Origin: Bacillota bacterium
GTDB lineage: Bacteria > Bacillota > Sulfobacillia > Sulfobacillales > JAIMBI01
Assembly: GCA_021797815.1 (NCBI GenBank)
Contig: JAJZYZ010000011.1
Location: 1-62,474, forward strand
Direction of reading: 5' to 3'
Length of the DNA: 62,474 nucleotides
Part shown: positions 41,201-50,099 of the stretch, in pieces
Position numbering within the stretch: the first letter of the stretch is position 1
How the letters are laid out: each line of letters starts with the position of its first letter
Program-made: the position numbers and the translations under genes
The notes under the pieces: generated by a model
Seen by the model: only the letters and a program-made list of their open reading frames with translations
Told to the model about the DNA's origin: nothing
Databases searched by the model: none

Positions 41201-42526
41201 TTACCGGCCATCGTCAAGATCCCATGAGAGACGTCGGGCCCGGGCAATCTGGTCGCGGACACTGTCCGGGCCGGGGCCCAATGGCCGGTCGCGCAACCGG
41301 AGGCTCTTGCGAATTGCGTCTGCACCTGCCGCCGGCGGATCCTGGACGTCGCGAAAACGGACGCCGATGCGGGCATGGGCCTCGCGAAACGGGAGGCCGT
41401 CAACGACCAGCGCCTCGGCCTCGTCGGTTGCCAGAAGCTCGGTCGTGAGTCCCCTGGCCATGGCGGCGGCATCGAACGTGAGGTTCCCGACCAACCCGGC
41501 CATCGCCGACAGCGCCCCGACAACCGTGTCGGCCGCGTGGAACAAGTAGGCCTTGTCCTCCTGCAAATCCCGGTTATAGGAGAGCGGCAGGCCTTTCATG
41601 ACGGTGGCGAGACCGACAAAGTCAGCCAGGGTGCGCGCCGAGCGGCCGCGAATGAGTTCGGCCACATCCGGATTCTTCTTCTGCGGCATCATGCTGGACC
41701 CGGTTGCCCAGCCGTCGTCGATGTGGACAAATCCAAACTCGCGCGTGGACCACAACACCAGTTCTTCAGCCAGCCGCGATAGATGGAGCATGACCTGAGT
41801 CGCAGCCGCCAGATATTCGAGGAGGAAGTCGCGGTCGCTCACCGCGTCGAGTCCGTTCTCGTAAAGCACCGCCAGTCCCAGTTCCTGCCGGGACCGATCG
41901 GGGTCGAGGGGAAGGGTGGATCCGGCCAGCGCTCCGGCCCCGAGGGGGGATCGATCGGCGCTCCGGTATGCCTGCCGGAGCCGCTCCTGATCGCGGCTCA
42001 GCATCCAGACGTACGCGAGGAGATGATGGGAAACTGGGACCGGCTGGGCTCTCTGCATATGGGTGTAGCCCGGCAGCACCACGTCTTGATGCGCGTCGGC
42101 CTGGGCGAGAAGAGCGTGTGCCAGGCGGCCGGCCTCGGCGGCCGTCGCCCGGAGAGCGTCGCGGGCGTACAGATGCAGATCGAGCGCCACCTGGTCATTT
42201 CGGCTGCGCCCGGTATGAAGCTTGCCCGCCACCTGGCCTATTCGGCGCGTCAGCTCTTCCTCCACGGCGCTGTGGACGTCCTCCGCTTCCAGATTCCAGG
42301 GGGCGGCTCCGCCGACAATCTCATCCAGCAGCGCGGTGAGCCCATCCTGGATGGTCCGTGCCTCCGCTTCAGTCAAGATTCCGACAGTTTGCAGCATGGC
42401 CACATGCGCGAGACTCCCACGGATGTCGTAAGCGGCGAGCCGCCAGTCGACATCGAGGGAGGAGCTGAATCGGCGAACCTCCGGGTCGAGACCCCCCGGC
42501 AGTCGGCCGCTCCACAAATCAGGCAT
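41201..42526 (-). CDS. argH: Argininosuccinate lyase
   Basis: This 441-residue enzyme splits argininosuccinate into arginine and fumarate, the last step of arginine synthesis. The fumarase/ASL signature GSSMMPQKKNPD and the catalytic helix SAVEEELTRRIGQVAGKLHTGRSRNDQ are intact, as is PGYTHMQRAQPVPVSH. The C-terminus is about 15-20 residues shorter than common. The ATG follows GGAGGGAACGTCG. ArgG is not adjacent; the neighbours are a VbhA-like gene (converging) and MocR (upstream, same strand). Confidence 0.95.
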   Translation of the reverse strand: MPDLWSGRLPGGLDPEVRRFSSSLDVDWRLAAYDIRGSLAHVAMLQTVGILTEAEARTIQDGLTALLDEIVGGAAPWNLEAEDVHSAVEEELTRRIGQVAGKLHTGRSRNDQVALDLHLYARDALRATAAEAGRLAHALLAQADAHQDVVLPGYTHMQRAQPVPVSHHLLAYVWMLSRDQERLRQAYRSADRSPLGAGALAGSTLPLDPDRSRQELGLAVLYENGLDAVSDRDFLLEYLAAATQVMLHLSRLAEELVLWSTREFGFVHIDDGWATGSSMMPQKKNPDVAELIRGRSARTLADFVGLATVMKGLPLSYNRDLQEDKAYLFHAADTVVGALSAMAGLVGNLTFDAAAMARGLTTELLATDEAEALVVDGLPFREAHARIGVRFRDVQDPPAAGADAIRKSLRLRDRPLGPGPDSVRDQIARARRLSWDLDDGR

Positions 42527-42625
42527 CGACGTTCCCTCCGCACAAAAACGTTCCGGCCCGGCCGGCGAAAGATTCTTGTCCGATCCTAGCGCAGGGGGCC
42601 GGAGGCGTCCACGCCGCGCGGCCCA

Positions 42626-44065
42626 TCATGAGTCCGCCTCTCGAAGCGCCCGGCACACATGAAGGAGTCCCGTCTCCAGGGCCTGTTCGGTAAGCGCTCC
42701 GTAGCCGATGACCAGTCCCGTCAATGACGCGGTCATCGAATACGGTTTCAGAGTCTCCACCAGCACGCCTCTCGATCGCAGTTTCATGCGAACAGGCTCC
42801 AGATCCGGCGTGCCCGGTCCGTCGTACACAACCGGGAGGTGAAGGCCGGCGGCCGACCCCGCGATGTGCCAGCCGGGCGGGAGATTCTGGTTCAACACCG
42901 CCTGAGCCGTCTCGCGCCGTGCGCTGTACACGCGCCGCATCCGGCGGAGGTGCGCGTCAAAGGCGCCGGTCTCGATGAGGGTGGCCAGAGCCTCTTGGGA
43001 AACGCCGTCCGGCGTGCGTTCGAAAAGATCGCGGTACCGGGCCAGGCCTAGACCGAAAGCCGGCGGTGTGACGAGATAGCCGAGGCGCAGGCCCGGTGCC
43101 AGCACCTTCGAGATCGTGCCCAGATAGAAGGTGCGGCCGGCTCCGTCGAGACCCTGCAGGGTCGGCAGTGGAGGAAGCCCGAAGCGGAACTCACCGTCAT
43201 AGTCGTCTTCCAGGATGTAGGCGGCGTGACGCTCGGCCCACAAGAGAAGCTCTTGCCGGCGCTGCAGCGGCATCACGCCTCCTAAAGGAAATTGATGCGA
43301 CGGCGTGACATAAATAAGACGCGCCGGCGGCAGCCGATCCGTGATAAGACCGCCATCGTCGACCGGGACGGGCACGATGTGCGCACCGAGGGCCGTAAAT
43401 AGACGCCGGCCAGTCCGATACCCGGGGTCCTCCATCAAGAGTCTCCCGCCGCCTTGCATGACAAAACGCGTTGCCAGCGCCAATCCCTGCTGGGTTCCGG
43501 TAGTGATGACGATGTCCTCGGCCGCGACCGGCATGGCACGGCTTCGGACGAGCTGCGCCGCGATGGCGGCGCGCAGCCCCGCGGAGCCCCGCGCATCGTG
43601 AGGGTACAGGAGGGCTGGACTGTTGAGCGCGGCCCGATAGGCGCCGAGCCATGCGTGCTGGGGGAAGGCTGATACGTCCGGAGTGCCGACGCGAAAGTCG
43701 TAAGAGAGCTCCGGTCCGAGGTCGTACGAGGGCCCGAGACGGCGCGACAGCGATTGGCCGGGCAGCGCGTCGGGGGCTCGACGCGCCAGGACAGCACCCT
43801 GCGCGCCGCGCGGTGTCAGTCCCACCGTGACAAACGGGCGGCGTCGGGGCTCTATGGTCACGTGCCCGGAGTCCACCAGCTGCTCGTACGCCGTGATAAC
43901 GGTGTTGCGGCCTACCCCGAGCCAGGCCGCAAGTTCGCGCGACGACGGGATGCTCTCTCCCGGGCGAAGCGCTCCGTCTTCCACCAGGCGCCGCAGGCCG
44001 TCTGCCACCTGCTGGGAGAGGCTCCGGGGAAGGCTGCGGTCGATCGGCACCGCAAGATCCATCAT
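42626..44065 (-). CDS. MocR/PdxR-type GntR-aminotransferase transcriptional regulator
   Basis: This 479-residue protein fuses a GntR winged helix (about residues 10-80: QQVADGLRRLVEDGALRPGE, SSRELAAWLGVGRNTVITAYEQL) to a fold-type I aminotransferase domain (about 115-475). The PLP-lysine segment is GTISKVLAPGLRLGY, and LEDDYDGEFR matches the family. MocR proteins sense PLP, an amino acid or both, and usually activate genes for PLP synthesis, taurine, GABA or arginine-type compounds. The target here may be the divergent region or argH. AGAAGGGGTGA precedes the ATG. Confidence 0.9.
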   Translation of the reverse strand: MMDLAVPIDRSLPRSLSQQVADGLRRLVEDGALRPGESIPSSRELAAWLGVGRNTVITAYEQLVDSGHVTIEPRRRPFVTVGLTPRGAQGAVLARRAPDALPGQSLSRRLGPSYDLGPELSYDFRVGTPDVSAFPQHAWLGAYRAALNSPALLYPHDARGSAGLRAAIAAQLVRSRAMPVAAEDIVITTGTQQGLALATRFVMQGGGRLLMEDPGYRTGRRLFTALGAHIVPVPVDDGGLITDRLPPARLIYVTPSHQFPLGGVMPLQRRQELLLWAERHAAYILEDDYDGEFRFGLPPLPTLQGLDGAGRTFYLGTISKVLAPGLRLGYLVTPPAFGLGLARYRDLFERTPDGVSQEALATLIETGAFDAHLRRMRRVYSARRETAQAVLNQNLPPGWHIAGSAAGLHLPVVYDGPGTPDLEPVRMKLRSRGVLVETLKPYSMTASLTGLVIGYGALTEQALETGLLHVCRALREADS

Positions 44066-44535
44066 TCACCCCTTCTGGACCTATAGAGAGCGCATGATGA
44101 GCCCGCTGTAAAGGGCCAGCTGCCGACGAGCGGCCGAGGGTCCGCGCCCTGCCCAACCCGCGGACGGCTCTCGGTGGAAACCCCGGAGAAGACATGACCG
44201 GACGCGCGTCGGCAGGTCTGTGTTGCGGCGTTTGGCGCACAGATTCTCCGGCGCTCATGATTCCGGGCCGCCGACGGCCGTTCGTCCTCGCCCCTGCCGT
44301 GGGAGGACATCGGCGCCATCTGTATTCCCCGGGTGTCAATAGTTTCGAAACGTGCGGGGCGTGTGCCCGCCCCACGCGCTGTCCGGATTCCCCCTAATCG
44401 AAGGGGAACGGCGGCCGCCGAGCCTTCTCAAGTCTGGCCGCCGCGGCAGGCGGGAACCAAATCGTCCAGTCTCCCGTCTCGGTGAACAAAGAGGCATCGA
44501 TATCCGCGCGCTCGCGAACAATGGGAGGTCGTCTC
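44066..44535. other. Intergenic region between divergent MocR and ABC genes
   Basis: These 470 bases contain no convincing gene. GTTTCGAAAC at 44342-44351 is a perfect 10-base palindrome that could be a regulator site. Promoters for the MocR gene (CTATAG at 44081-44086) and the ABC genes should be here, but I could not fit both boxes with confidence. Confidence 0.4.
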
Positions 44536-45252
44536 TTGTCCAATCCCCATGCGGAGGCCGTCGCGGCTTCCCACGTTGCCAAAGTCATCGGCCGTCGAAC
44601 GATCCTCGCCGACATCAATATGGCGGTGGGCCCCGGAACCAGGGTGGGACTGGCGGGTCCCAACGGCGCGGGGAAGACCACGCTTCTTAAGATCCTGGCC
44701 GGACTCTGGCAGCCTACGGCTGGAGTGGTCACGGTCGGGGGAGTCCGGCTGCCCCGCTTTACCGGTCCAGCGGGGGTAGGGGTGGTCTTGGAGGACGCCC
44801 GCCTCTACCCGTATCTGACCGGGCGTGATCACCTGCGGGCCAGCGCGCGCATGCACCGGGTGCCGGCCGACGGCGCCATCGAACGTCTTTCGAATCGCCT
44901 CAGTCTCTCCCGATTTCTCGACACCCCGGTTCGGCGGCTGTCCCTCGGTCAGCGCCAGCGGATCGCCGTGGCCCGCGCCCTGGTGCCGCAACCGCGGCTC
45001 CTGCTCCTCGATGAGCCGACCAATGGTCTCGACCCGGACGGGGTGCGCGATCTTCGCGTCCTGCTGGACGGGTTGAGCCAGAACGGGGTGGCGGTCCTCA
45101 TCTCCAGCCACGCGCTTTTAGACCTGGCCCGGATGGTGGACCGGGCCCTCTTCATCCGCGAGGGGAGCATCGTCGCCGATGAAGGGGCCGCAGGTCCGCT
45201 TGACCGGCTCGACGCGCTCTGGCAGACGCTTTTCCCCCGCGGGGCCGGATAG
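44536..45252 (+). CDS. ABC transporter ATP-binding protein (ABC-2 exporter type)
   Basis: This 238-residue ATPase has Walker A GPNGAGKTTLLK, signature motif LSLGQRQRIAVARAL, Walker B LLLLDEPTNGLD and the H-loop SSHAL. The Q-loop region reads VGVVLEDARLYPYLT, with glutamate where glutamine is usual, a variant seen in other DR-type exporters. A TTG at 44536 is the best start, with GGGAGGT six bases upstream; the GGGAGGT itself would be coding if an upstream start were used. It pairs with the permease that starts about 65 bases downstream. Confidence 0.87.
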   Translation: MSNPHAEAVAASHVAKVIGRRTILADINMAVGPGTRVGLAGPNGAGKTTLLKILAGLWQPTAGVVTVGGVRLPRFTGPAGVGVVLEDARLYPYLTGRDHLRASARMHRVPADGAIERLSNRLSLSRFLDTPVRRLSLGQRQRIAVARALVPQPRLLLLDEPTNGLDPDGVRDLRVLLDGLSQNGVAVLISSHALLDLARMVDRALFIREGSIVADEGAAGPLDRLDALWQTLFPRGAG

Positions 45253-45318
45253 GCCGGGGTGTGTCGGATCCGGAGATTCGGCCGCCCATGAATTCACGAA
45301 CAGGAAAGGAGCTGGCTC

Positions 45319-46485
45319 GTGCTCTTTCGGGTCATCCAGAACGAGTGGCTGAAGTTTCGCCGGCGAAGGCGCGTCCTGTGGGGCGTGGTCGGAATCGTTC
45401 TCCTGGCCGCCCTTATCACCGGCGCCAACTTTTCGGCCAACGGCAGCGAGACGCGCGTGTCGGTCTCCAATCTGGGAGGGGCGTCCCGTTACCGGGCTCG
45501 GGGCCCGGTGCGCTCCGTGGCCACGGCGGAGACCCGCGTGAGCCAATGGATGAACGTGTATTCCCTGCGCATGGCCCGACACCAGAGCCTGCCGCCGCTT
45601 ACGCAGCTGGTCCGGATCGAAGAGACGCTCCATCGGCTGGAGGTCGCGCACCCGGTGACGGGAGCGCCGCCCGGCCTTCTTGACAGTACGCAGGAGCTGC
45701 TCTTGCTTCGATTCTCGGCGGCGCACCACCTTGATCTCCAGCCCACGGAACCATTCGGGATGAGCGCCTCCGGCCTTGTCGAGACCGCTTTTGCCACCGC
45801 CTGGGTGATACCGGTCGGGATTCTGGCGCTTCTGCTGGCCGCCGATGGGTTTGCCATCGAGACCGCGGCCGGCACGTGGAACAGCCTCTTCATGGATCCG
45901 GTCCCGCGAGGGACGCTCCTTGTCGGGAAATTTCTGTGGGCCGTGATAGTGGCGACGGCGGTTGCGCTGCTGGCGGCGGCGCTCTTGTGGGGCGCCGGCC
46001 GCCTGGTCTTTGCCGGCGGGCCGGCGTGGGCCATCGAAAACGCCCATTATGGCATCTATCTGGTGCATCCCGCCGGCGGTTCCGCCTCGCCACCTTACCC
46101 CGTTCCCATCATCCGCCACGCTTACGACCTGCATTTTCAGACGATGAGCGCGGCGGCCCGAGACAGCGTTCTCCTGTCGCTGGCCCCTCTGGCGGCCTTG
46201 GTCTCGTGCGCCATGCTGCTCGGCCTCCTCATGCCAAGCGGACTCGCGAGCGGCCTTGCGGCCCTGGTTTTCCTGGCGGGACCGGTTCTTTTCAGCCAGG
46301 CCCTCAACGGGCAGGGCTGGATCGGCCTCCTGCCGGGGTTTTATCTGCCGTTCGGCCGGGTGCTGACGGGCGAGACTGCGGGACTCTTGTGGCCAGGAGT
46401 GGGATCGGGCCTCTTGGTCTCGGCGGCGTGGGCGGCCGGGGGCGGAGGCGGCGCGCTCTGGCGCGTCTTCCGAAAAGAATGGTGA
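45319..46485 (+). CDS. ABC-2-type permease
   Basis: This 388-residue membrane protein is the permease partner of the ATPase. It begins MLFRVIQNEWLKFRRRRR, a typical ABC-2 start, followed by one helix (VLWGVVGIVLLAALITGANF). A long extracytoplasmic loop of about 120 residues with QSLPPLTQ and a helical stretch follows, then five or six C-terminal helices starting at AFATAWVIPVGILALLLAADGFAIETAAGTW. This layout resembles ABC-2 exporters of bacitracin or Nat-type. Substrate unknown. GTG start with AGGAAAGGAG upstream. Confidence 0.82.
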   Translation: MLFRVIQNEWLKFRRRRRVLWGVVGIVLLAALITGANFSANGSETRVSVSNLGGASRYRARGPVRSVATAETRVSQWMNVYSLRMARHQSLPPLTQLVRIEETLHRLEVAHPVTGAPPGLLDSTQELLLLRFSAAHHLDLQPTEPFGMSASGLVETAFATAWVIPVGILALLLAADGFAIETAAGTWNSLFMDPVPRGTLLVGKFLWAVIVATAVALLAAALLWGAGRLVFAGGPAWAIENAHYGIYLVHPAGGSASPPYPVPIIRHAYDLHFQTMSAAARDSVLLSLAPLAALVSCAMLLGLLMPSGLASGLAALVFLAGPVLFSQALNGQGWIGLLPGFYLPFGRVLTGETAGLLWPGVGSGLLVSAAWAAGGGGGALWRVFRKEW

Positions 46486-46670
46486 GCGCCCTCGCCAGCC
46501 CCTCTCCTGAATTTGTGCGGACTCGCTCGCAAGGCGTATCGCCCGGGGCCTCCGTGCTATCATTCCCGAAGTTTCTGGCATGCGTTTGACCGTATGGCTG
46601 AAGTTTTTCAGGGGGCGCACCGGCGCGCCCGCCATTCAGGATCTGTGGGCGATAAGAGGGGGCTCAATTG

Positions 46671-47546
46671 ATGAAGGTGCAGATTGTGGCCGTGCCGTAT
46701 GCCAACGACATCGGCAAGTGGGGATACGCCAAAGGACCGGAGTTTCACCTCGAGCACGGGCTCATCGAAACCTTAGAGCAGCACGGCCACACTGTCCTCG
46801 CCCCGGTTTACGCAACCCTTCCGGTGTCCGAGCGCACGCGGGACATCGTGACCAATCTCGGCCGCCTGAACGAGTCGGAAGCCGATCTGGTGCGGGCCGC
46901 CTTTCAGGACCCCGAGACGGTGGTGCTGGCCCTGCAGGGAGACTGCACGCATGCACCCGGCGTCGCGGGGGGCATCTACAGCACCTTCGGCGGCGTGGGC
47001 ATGATCTGGTACGACGCCCACGGGGACATCAATACCATGGCCACCACCCAGACGGGATTGTGGGGCGGCATGCCGTTTGCGGTAACGCTCGGGTGGGATC
47101 TGCACGACTGGCGCGAGGCGACCGGCCAGCGTGAGCCGATTCCGGCGCGGGCGGCGGCCCTCTTCGGGACCAGCGACCTCGATCAGGCGGAGATTGATGC
47201 CGTGGCCCGCGAGGGCCTCATGCATCTGGACGCGCGAGAACTGAATCAGGACAGCACCCGCCGTACGCTTGGCCCTCAGCGGGACGCGGCACCTGCCTGG
47301 TACCTGCACATTGACATGGACGTGGCCGGGCCGGAGGTGCCGGGCGTGAACACACCCGCCCCCTACTGGCCGTCCCGGGAGAACCTCATCGAGTCGTGCC
47401 GCGCGGCTGCCGTCACGGTACCGGTTGTCGCCTTCTCCATCGCGGCCGTCAATCCGAATGGCGATCCCGAGGGACGTTCGGCGCGGCTCGGCCGGGATCT
47501 GGCCGTCGCGATCCTGGAAGGCATCAAGGAGCAGCGGGGCGCCTAG
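46671..47546 (+). CDS. Arginase/agmatinase-family protein with a Cys at one manganese position
   Basis: This 291-residue protein has the ureohydrolase fold. Metal motifs are WYDAHGDINT (Asp115, His117, Asp119) and HIDMDVAGP (Asp215, Asp217). The first metal motif, normally GGDHS, reads QGDCTHAPG, so Cys92 replaces the usual histidine. His94 lies two residues further on and might substitute. The family cleaves guanidino groups from arginine, agmatine, guanidinobutyrate, or formimidoyl groups. It is 67 bases upstream of an arginine-deiminase-family gene, and both probably act on a guanidine compound. ATG 46671 follows GGGGG. Confidence 0.8.
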   Translation: MKVQIVAVPYANDIGKWGYAKGPEFHLEHGLIETLEQHGHTVLAPVYATLPVSERTRDIVTNLGRLNESEADLVRAAFQDPETVVLALQGDCTHAPGVAGGIYSTFGGVGMIWYDAHGDINTMATTQTGLWGGMPFAVTLGWDLHDWREATGQREPIPARAAALFGTSDLDQAEIDAVAREGLMHLDARELNQDSTRRTLGPQRDAAPAWYLHIDMDVAGPEVPGVNTPAPYWPSRENLIESCRAAAVTVPVVAFSIAAVNPNGDPEGRSARLGRDLAVAILEGIKEQRGA

Positions 47547-47613
47547 TCTCACGCTTGGGTGAACGGGCTCGCGCCGGGAGGGCGCCCCACCGAAAGGAGA
47601 CACGAGACAGACC

Positions 47614-48558
47614 ATGCATGTGGTCGGGGATCGGTGGTTTGCGGACGAGCGTCCGTTTGCCGCTAATCAGGAAGAGATGTGGGGAGATTTTTTCTGCGAC
47701 TCGGAGGTGGGGACGCTGCGCTCGGTGCTGATGCACCGGCCGGGATCCGAGCTTGATCTCATCACCCCCGCCACCTATCAGGACTGGCTCTTTGACGCTC
47801 CCGTTGACGCCGGGCGCTTTCGGGAGCAGTTTGATCGCCTGGTGGACATCTATCGGGCCAACGGCGTCACCGTTCACCTGATGGAGGGCCAGCGGACAGA
47901 CCGGCCCAACGCGGTGTATATGCGCGATCTTTACACCATGACGCCGGAGGGGGCCATTCTCTCCCGGCCGGCCACCGCGCAGCGCCGCGGCGAGGAGCGG
48001 GCCGTGGCCCGCAATCTGCTGCGGGTGGGCGTCCCCATCCTGAAGACGGTGAATGGCCACGGGTACTACGAAGGCTCCAACGTCATGTGGATGGACCGGA
48101 AGACCTGCCTCATCGGGACCTCGAGCCGCACCAACCCGGAGGGCGCCCGCCAGGTGGCGGAGGAGCTCCGCACCCTCGGCGTGGACACCATCATCCCGAT
48201 TCAGTGTCCTTATGGGCAGATTCATATTGACGGGTTTTTGAGCGCGGTCGACTACCACGTGCTCGTCATCTCACCGTGGCTTGCGACTTGGGATCTGCGC
48301 CGTACGCTTCTGGACCGCGGGTTCACCCTCATCGAAGATACGAACCTTGATGAGGTGGGCCGTCTCGGAACCAATTTCGTGGCACTGGGCCCGCGCCGGG
48401 TGGTGATGCCGGAAGGCTTTCCGGAATCGCAGGCGCTTTTGGAAAAACACGGAGTGGAGGTCATCACCATCCCGTTTGACGAGGTCCTGCGGGGAGGCGG
48501 GGCCGTCCACTGCATGACCGGCTTCATCAAACGCGATCCGGTCGGTGCGCCCGACTGA
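47614..48558 (+). CDS. Arginine deiminase/amidinotransferase-superfamily protein (paralogue 2)
   Basis: This 314-residue protein is a paralogue of the 38783 gene with the same layout and catalytic residues: Asp105 in RPNAVYMRDLY, His204 in GQIHIDGFLS and Cys300 in GGAVHCMTGF. Shared unusual blocks include DWLF after about residue 55 and RGEERAVA. It lies in a probable operon behind an arginase-family gene. Together the two could degrade arginine or another guanidine compound in sequence, or compete for it. AAAGGAG is 14 bases before the ATG, which is long. Confidence 0.85.
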   Translation: MHVVGDRWFADERPFAANQEEMWGDFFCDSEVGTLRSVLMHRPGSELDLITPATYQDWLFDAPVDAGRFREQFDRLVDIYRANGVTVHLMEGQRTDRPNAVYMRDLYTMTPEGAILSRPATAQRRGEERAVARNLLRVGVPILKTVNGHGYYEGSNVMWMDRKTCLIGTSSRTNPEGARQVAEELRTLGVDTIIPIQCPYGQIHIDGFLSAVDYHVLVISPWLATWDLRRTLLDRGFTLIEDTNLDEVGRLGTNFVALGPRRVVMPEGFPESQALLEKHGVEVITIPFDEVLRGGGAVHCMTGFIKRDPVGAPD

Positions 48559-48563
48559 ACCGG

Positions 48564-48896
48564 TCAGCCGGGTTTCTTAAAGGGAGCCGGGATGGTTCCC
48601 GAACCGTGTCTTAACGGGACCAGGAAGAGGCCGCCGTGCCCGGTGACGACCAGAAAGAGCGCGCCCACCACGAGACCGGCCAGGAGGCCTGTCCAGAACG
48701 AGCCCGGTAGCGCCCGCAGCCTGTAGAACACGCCCCCAAGCGCGCTCCGTGCCGCCTTGAGGGTCCGGAGCATCCGGACCCTCCGCCGGTATCCGTGGAA
48801 CCGGGTCACGATGCCCGCCGATGTCGTGCGCGGGGATTTGGGCGCCACGACACCGGTGGAGGACAGATTCCGTACGTTCTCGACGCTCCGCTTCAT
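48564..48896 (-). CDS. Small single-pass membrane protein of unknown function
   Basis: This 110-residue protein has a basic N-terminal half (RFHGYRRRVRMLRTLKAARS) and one transmembrane segment (about 67-86, GSFWTGLLAGLVVGALFLVV) followed by a short tail. No domain is recognised. ATG 48896 follows GGAGGAGGCGGGGC, a very strong site, supporting a real gene. It converges with the deiminase-family gene, with stops only a few bases apart. Confidence 0.6.
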   Translation of the reverse strand: MKRSVENVRNLSSTGVVAPKSPRTTSAGIVTRFHGYRRRVRMLRTLKAARSALGGVFYRLRALPGSFWTGLLAGLVVGALFLVVTGHGGLFLVPLRHGSGTIPAPFKKPG

Positions 48897-49137
48897 GCCC
48901 CGCCTCCTCCGTAATTGTGTTTCGCCCATAAGAAGTGTTCGAAGCGCCAGGGCCAGATCGGGGCGCGGCAGGGGAGCGGCCTGCCCGGACTGGACAGCAT
49001 GCCGCCCGGAGGGGGGCCTCGCCCTTCATGGCAGGCCGCCTCACCTATCTCCGCGACAGGCGGTCGAGCCGGAAAGATGCCGGCCCGGCGAGCTATGAGA
49101 GGCTCACAGGGCCGGCGTGCTGAGGAGCGCGCCAGAC

Positions 49138-50070
49138 TCAGTCCATCTGAAAGAAGTGGAGGGCGTTTCGGTAAAGCCACTTCTCCTTCACCGAATCTTT
49201 GAGCGGCAGCTCCATGTATTCGGCGATGATGTTCTCCATCGAGTTGCCGAGGAGGAGCCATGACAGGCCCACCATCACCTTGTCCTGGTTCAGGGTGTTG
49301 CCGAATTGCAAGAACTGCTCCCACCCGGAGCCGGGGGTCGCGAAGTGTCGGGGTCGATGGGCGGCGGTGTCGCAGTACAGGTTCGGATGTCGGCGGAGGA
49401 GCGCCACCATGTCGTTGACCCAGGGCCAGCCCGAGAGACCGGCGACGATGCGGAGTTCAGGGAAGTCGATGCAGATCTGGTCGAGGTGGCTCGGGTGTCC
49501 GATGTCGTACGGCCGGTCATTGGCGTAGTTCATGGACGTGTAAATGCGAACCGGAATGTCTAGCTCCACGCACTTGGCGTAGAACGGGTAGTACCGGCGG
49601 TCGGAGGGCGGCAGGACCTCGTACAGGGCACCCACGGAAAAAGCCCGCAGGCCCTCCTCGCGCACCAGCCTCTCCAGTTCGCGTACGCCCGGCATGCCGT
49701 CGAACGGACTCAAATACGCCATGCCCACGAAGCGGTCGGGGTGCGCCCGCTGCACCCGCACGGTGTCCTCGTTGCTAGAGGAGCGAAAGAGGCCCCGCTC
49801 CACGCCGGCCCGGTCCATGAGGGCAATCAGATCCGGCAGACCCATGCGGACGTCATGGGGGGTGGTGGCCGGACCCGAGTCGGCAGACGCGTGGGCACCT
49901 GCCCGCGGCTTGGAACGAAAAATATTGGCATAGTTTTCGAAGCCATAGCCCGGGCGCGGCGGAAGCCGGTTCGGGCTTACGGGACCGATGCGCTGCTCGT
50001 TGCCCTCGTGGGAACGGCGTGTACCGTCTTCGGCCGTGGGCAGCATCAGTTCAAGATCAAAAACCTTCAT
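49138..50070 (-). CDS. Amidohydrolase-fold protein without the usual metal motif
   Basis: This 310-residue protein resembles amidohydrolase-2/decarboxylase-type TIM-barrel proteins: DLIALMDRAGVERGLF, HPDRFVGMAYLSPFDG, IDFPELRIVAGLSGWPWVNDMVALLRRHPNLYCD and a C-terminal helix ending HFFQMD. The HxH motif at the start of the barrel is absent (KVFDLELMLP), and the histidine normally in the IVxxH strand is replaced by SGW. It is therefore unlikely to bind the standard metal and may be a non-hydrolytic or metal-independent member. GAGAGGGACACGCC precedes the ATG. It starts 29 bases after the acyl-CoA synthetase stop, so the two form an operon. Confidence 0.7.
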   Translation of the reverse strand: MKVFDLELMLPTAEDGTRRSHEGNEQRIGPVSPNRLPPRPGYGFENYANIFRSKPRAGAHASADSGPATTPHDVRMGLPDLIALMDRAGVERGLFRSSSNEDTVRVQRAHPDRFVGMAYLSPFDGMPGVRELERLVREEGLRAFSVGALYEVLPPSDRRYYPFYAKCVELDIPVRIYTSMNYANDRPYDIGHPSHLDQICIDFPELRIVAGLSGWPWVNDMVALLRRHPNLYCDTAAHRPRHFATPGSGWEQFLQFGNTLNQDKVMVGLSWLLLGNSMENIIAEYMELPLKDSVKEKWLYRNALHFFQMD

Positions 50071-50099
50071 GGCGTGTCCCTCTCTCCTCTTCGGATCCG

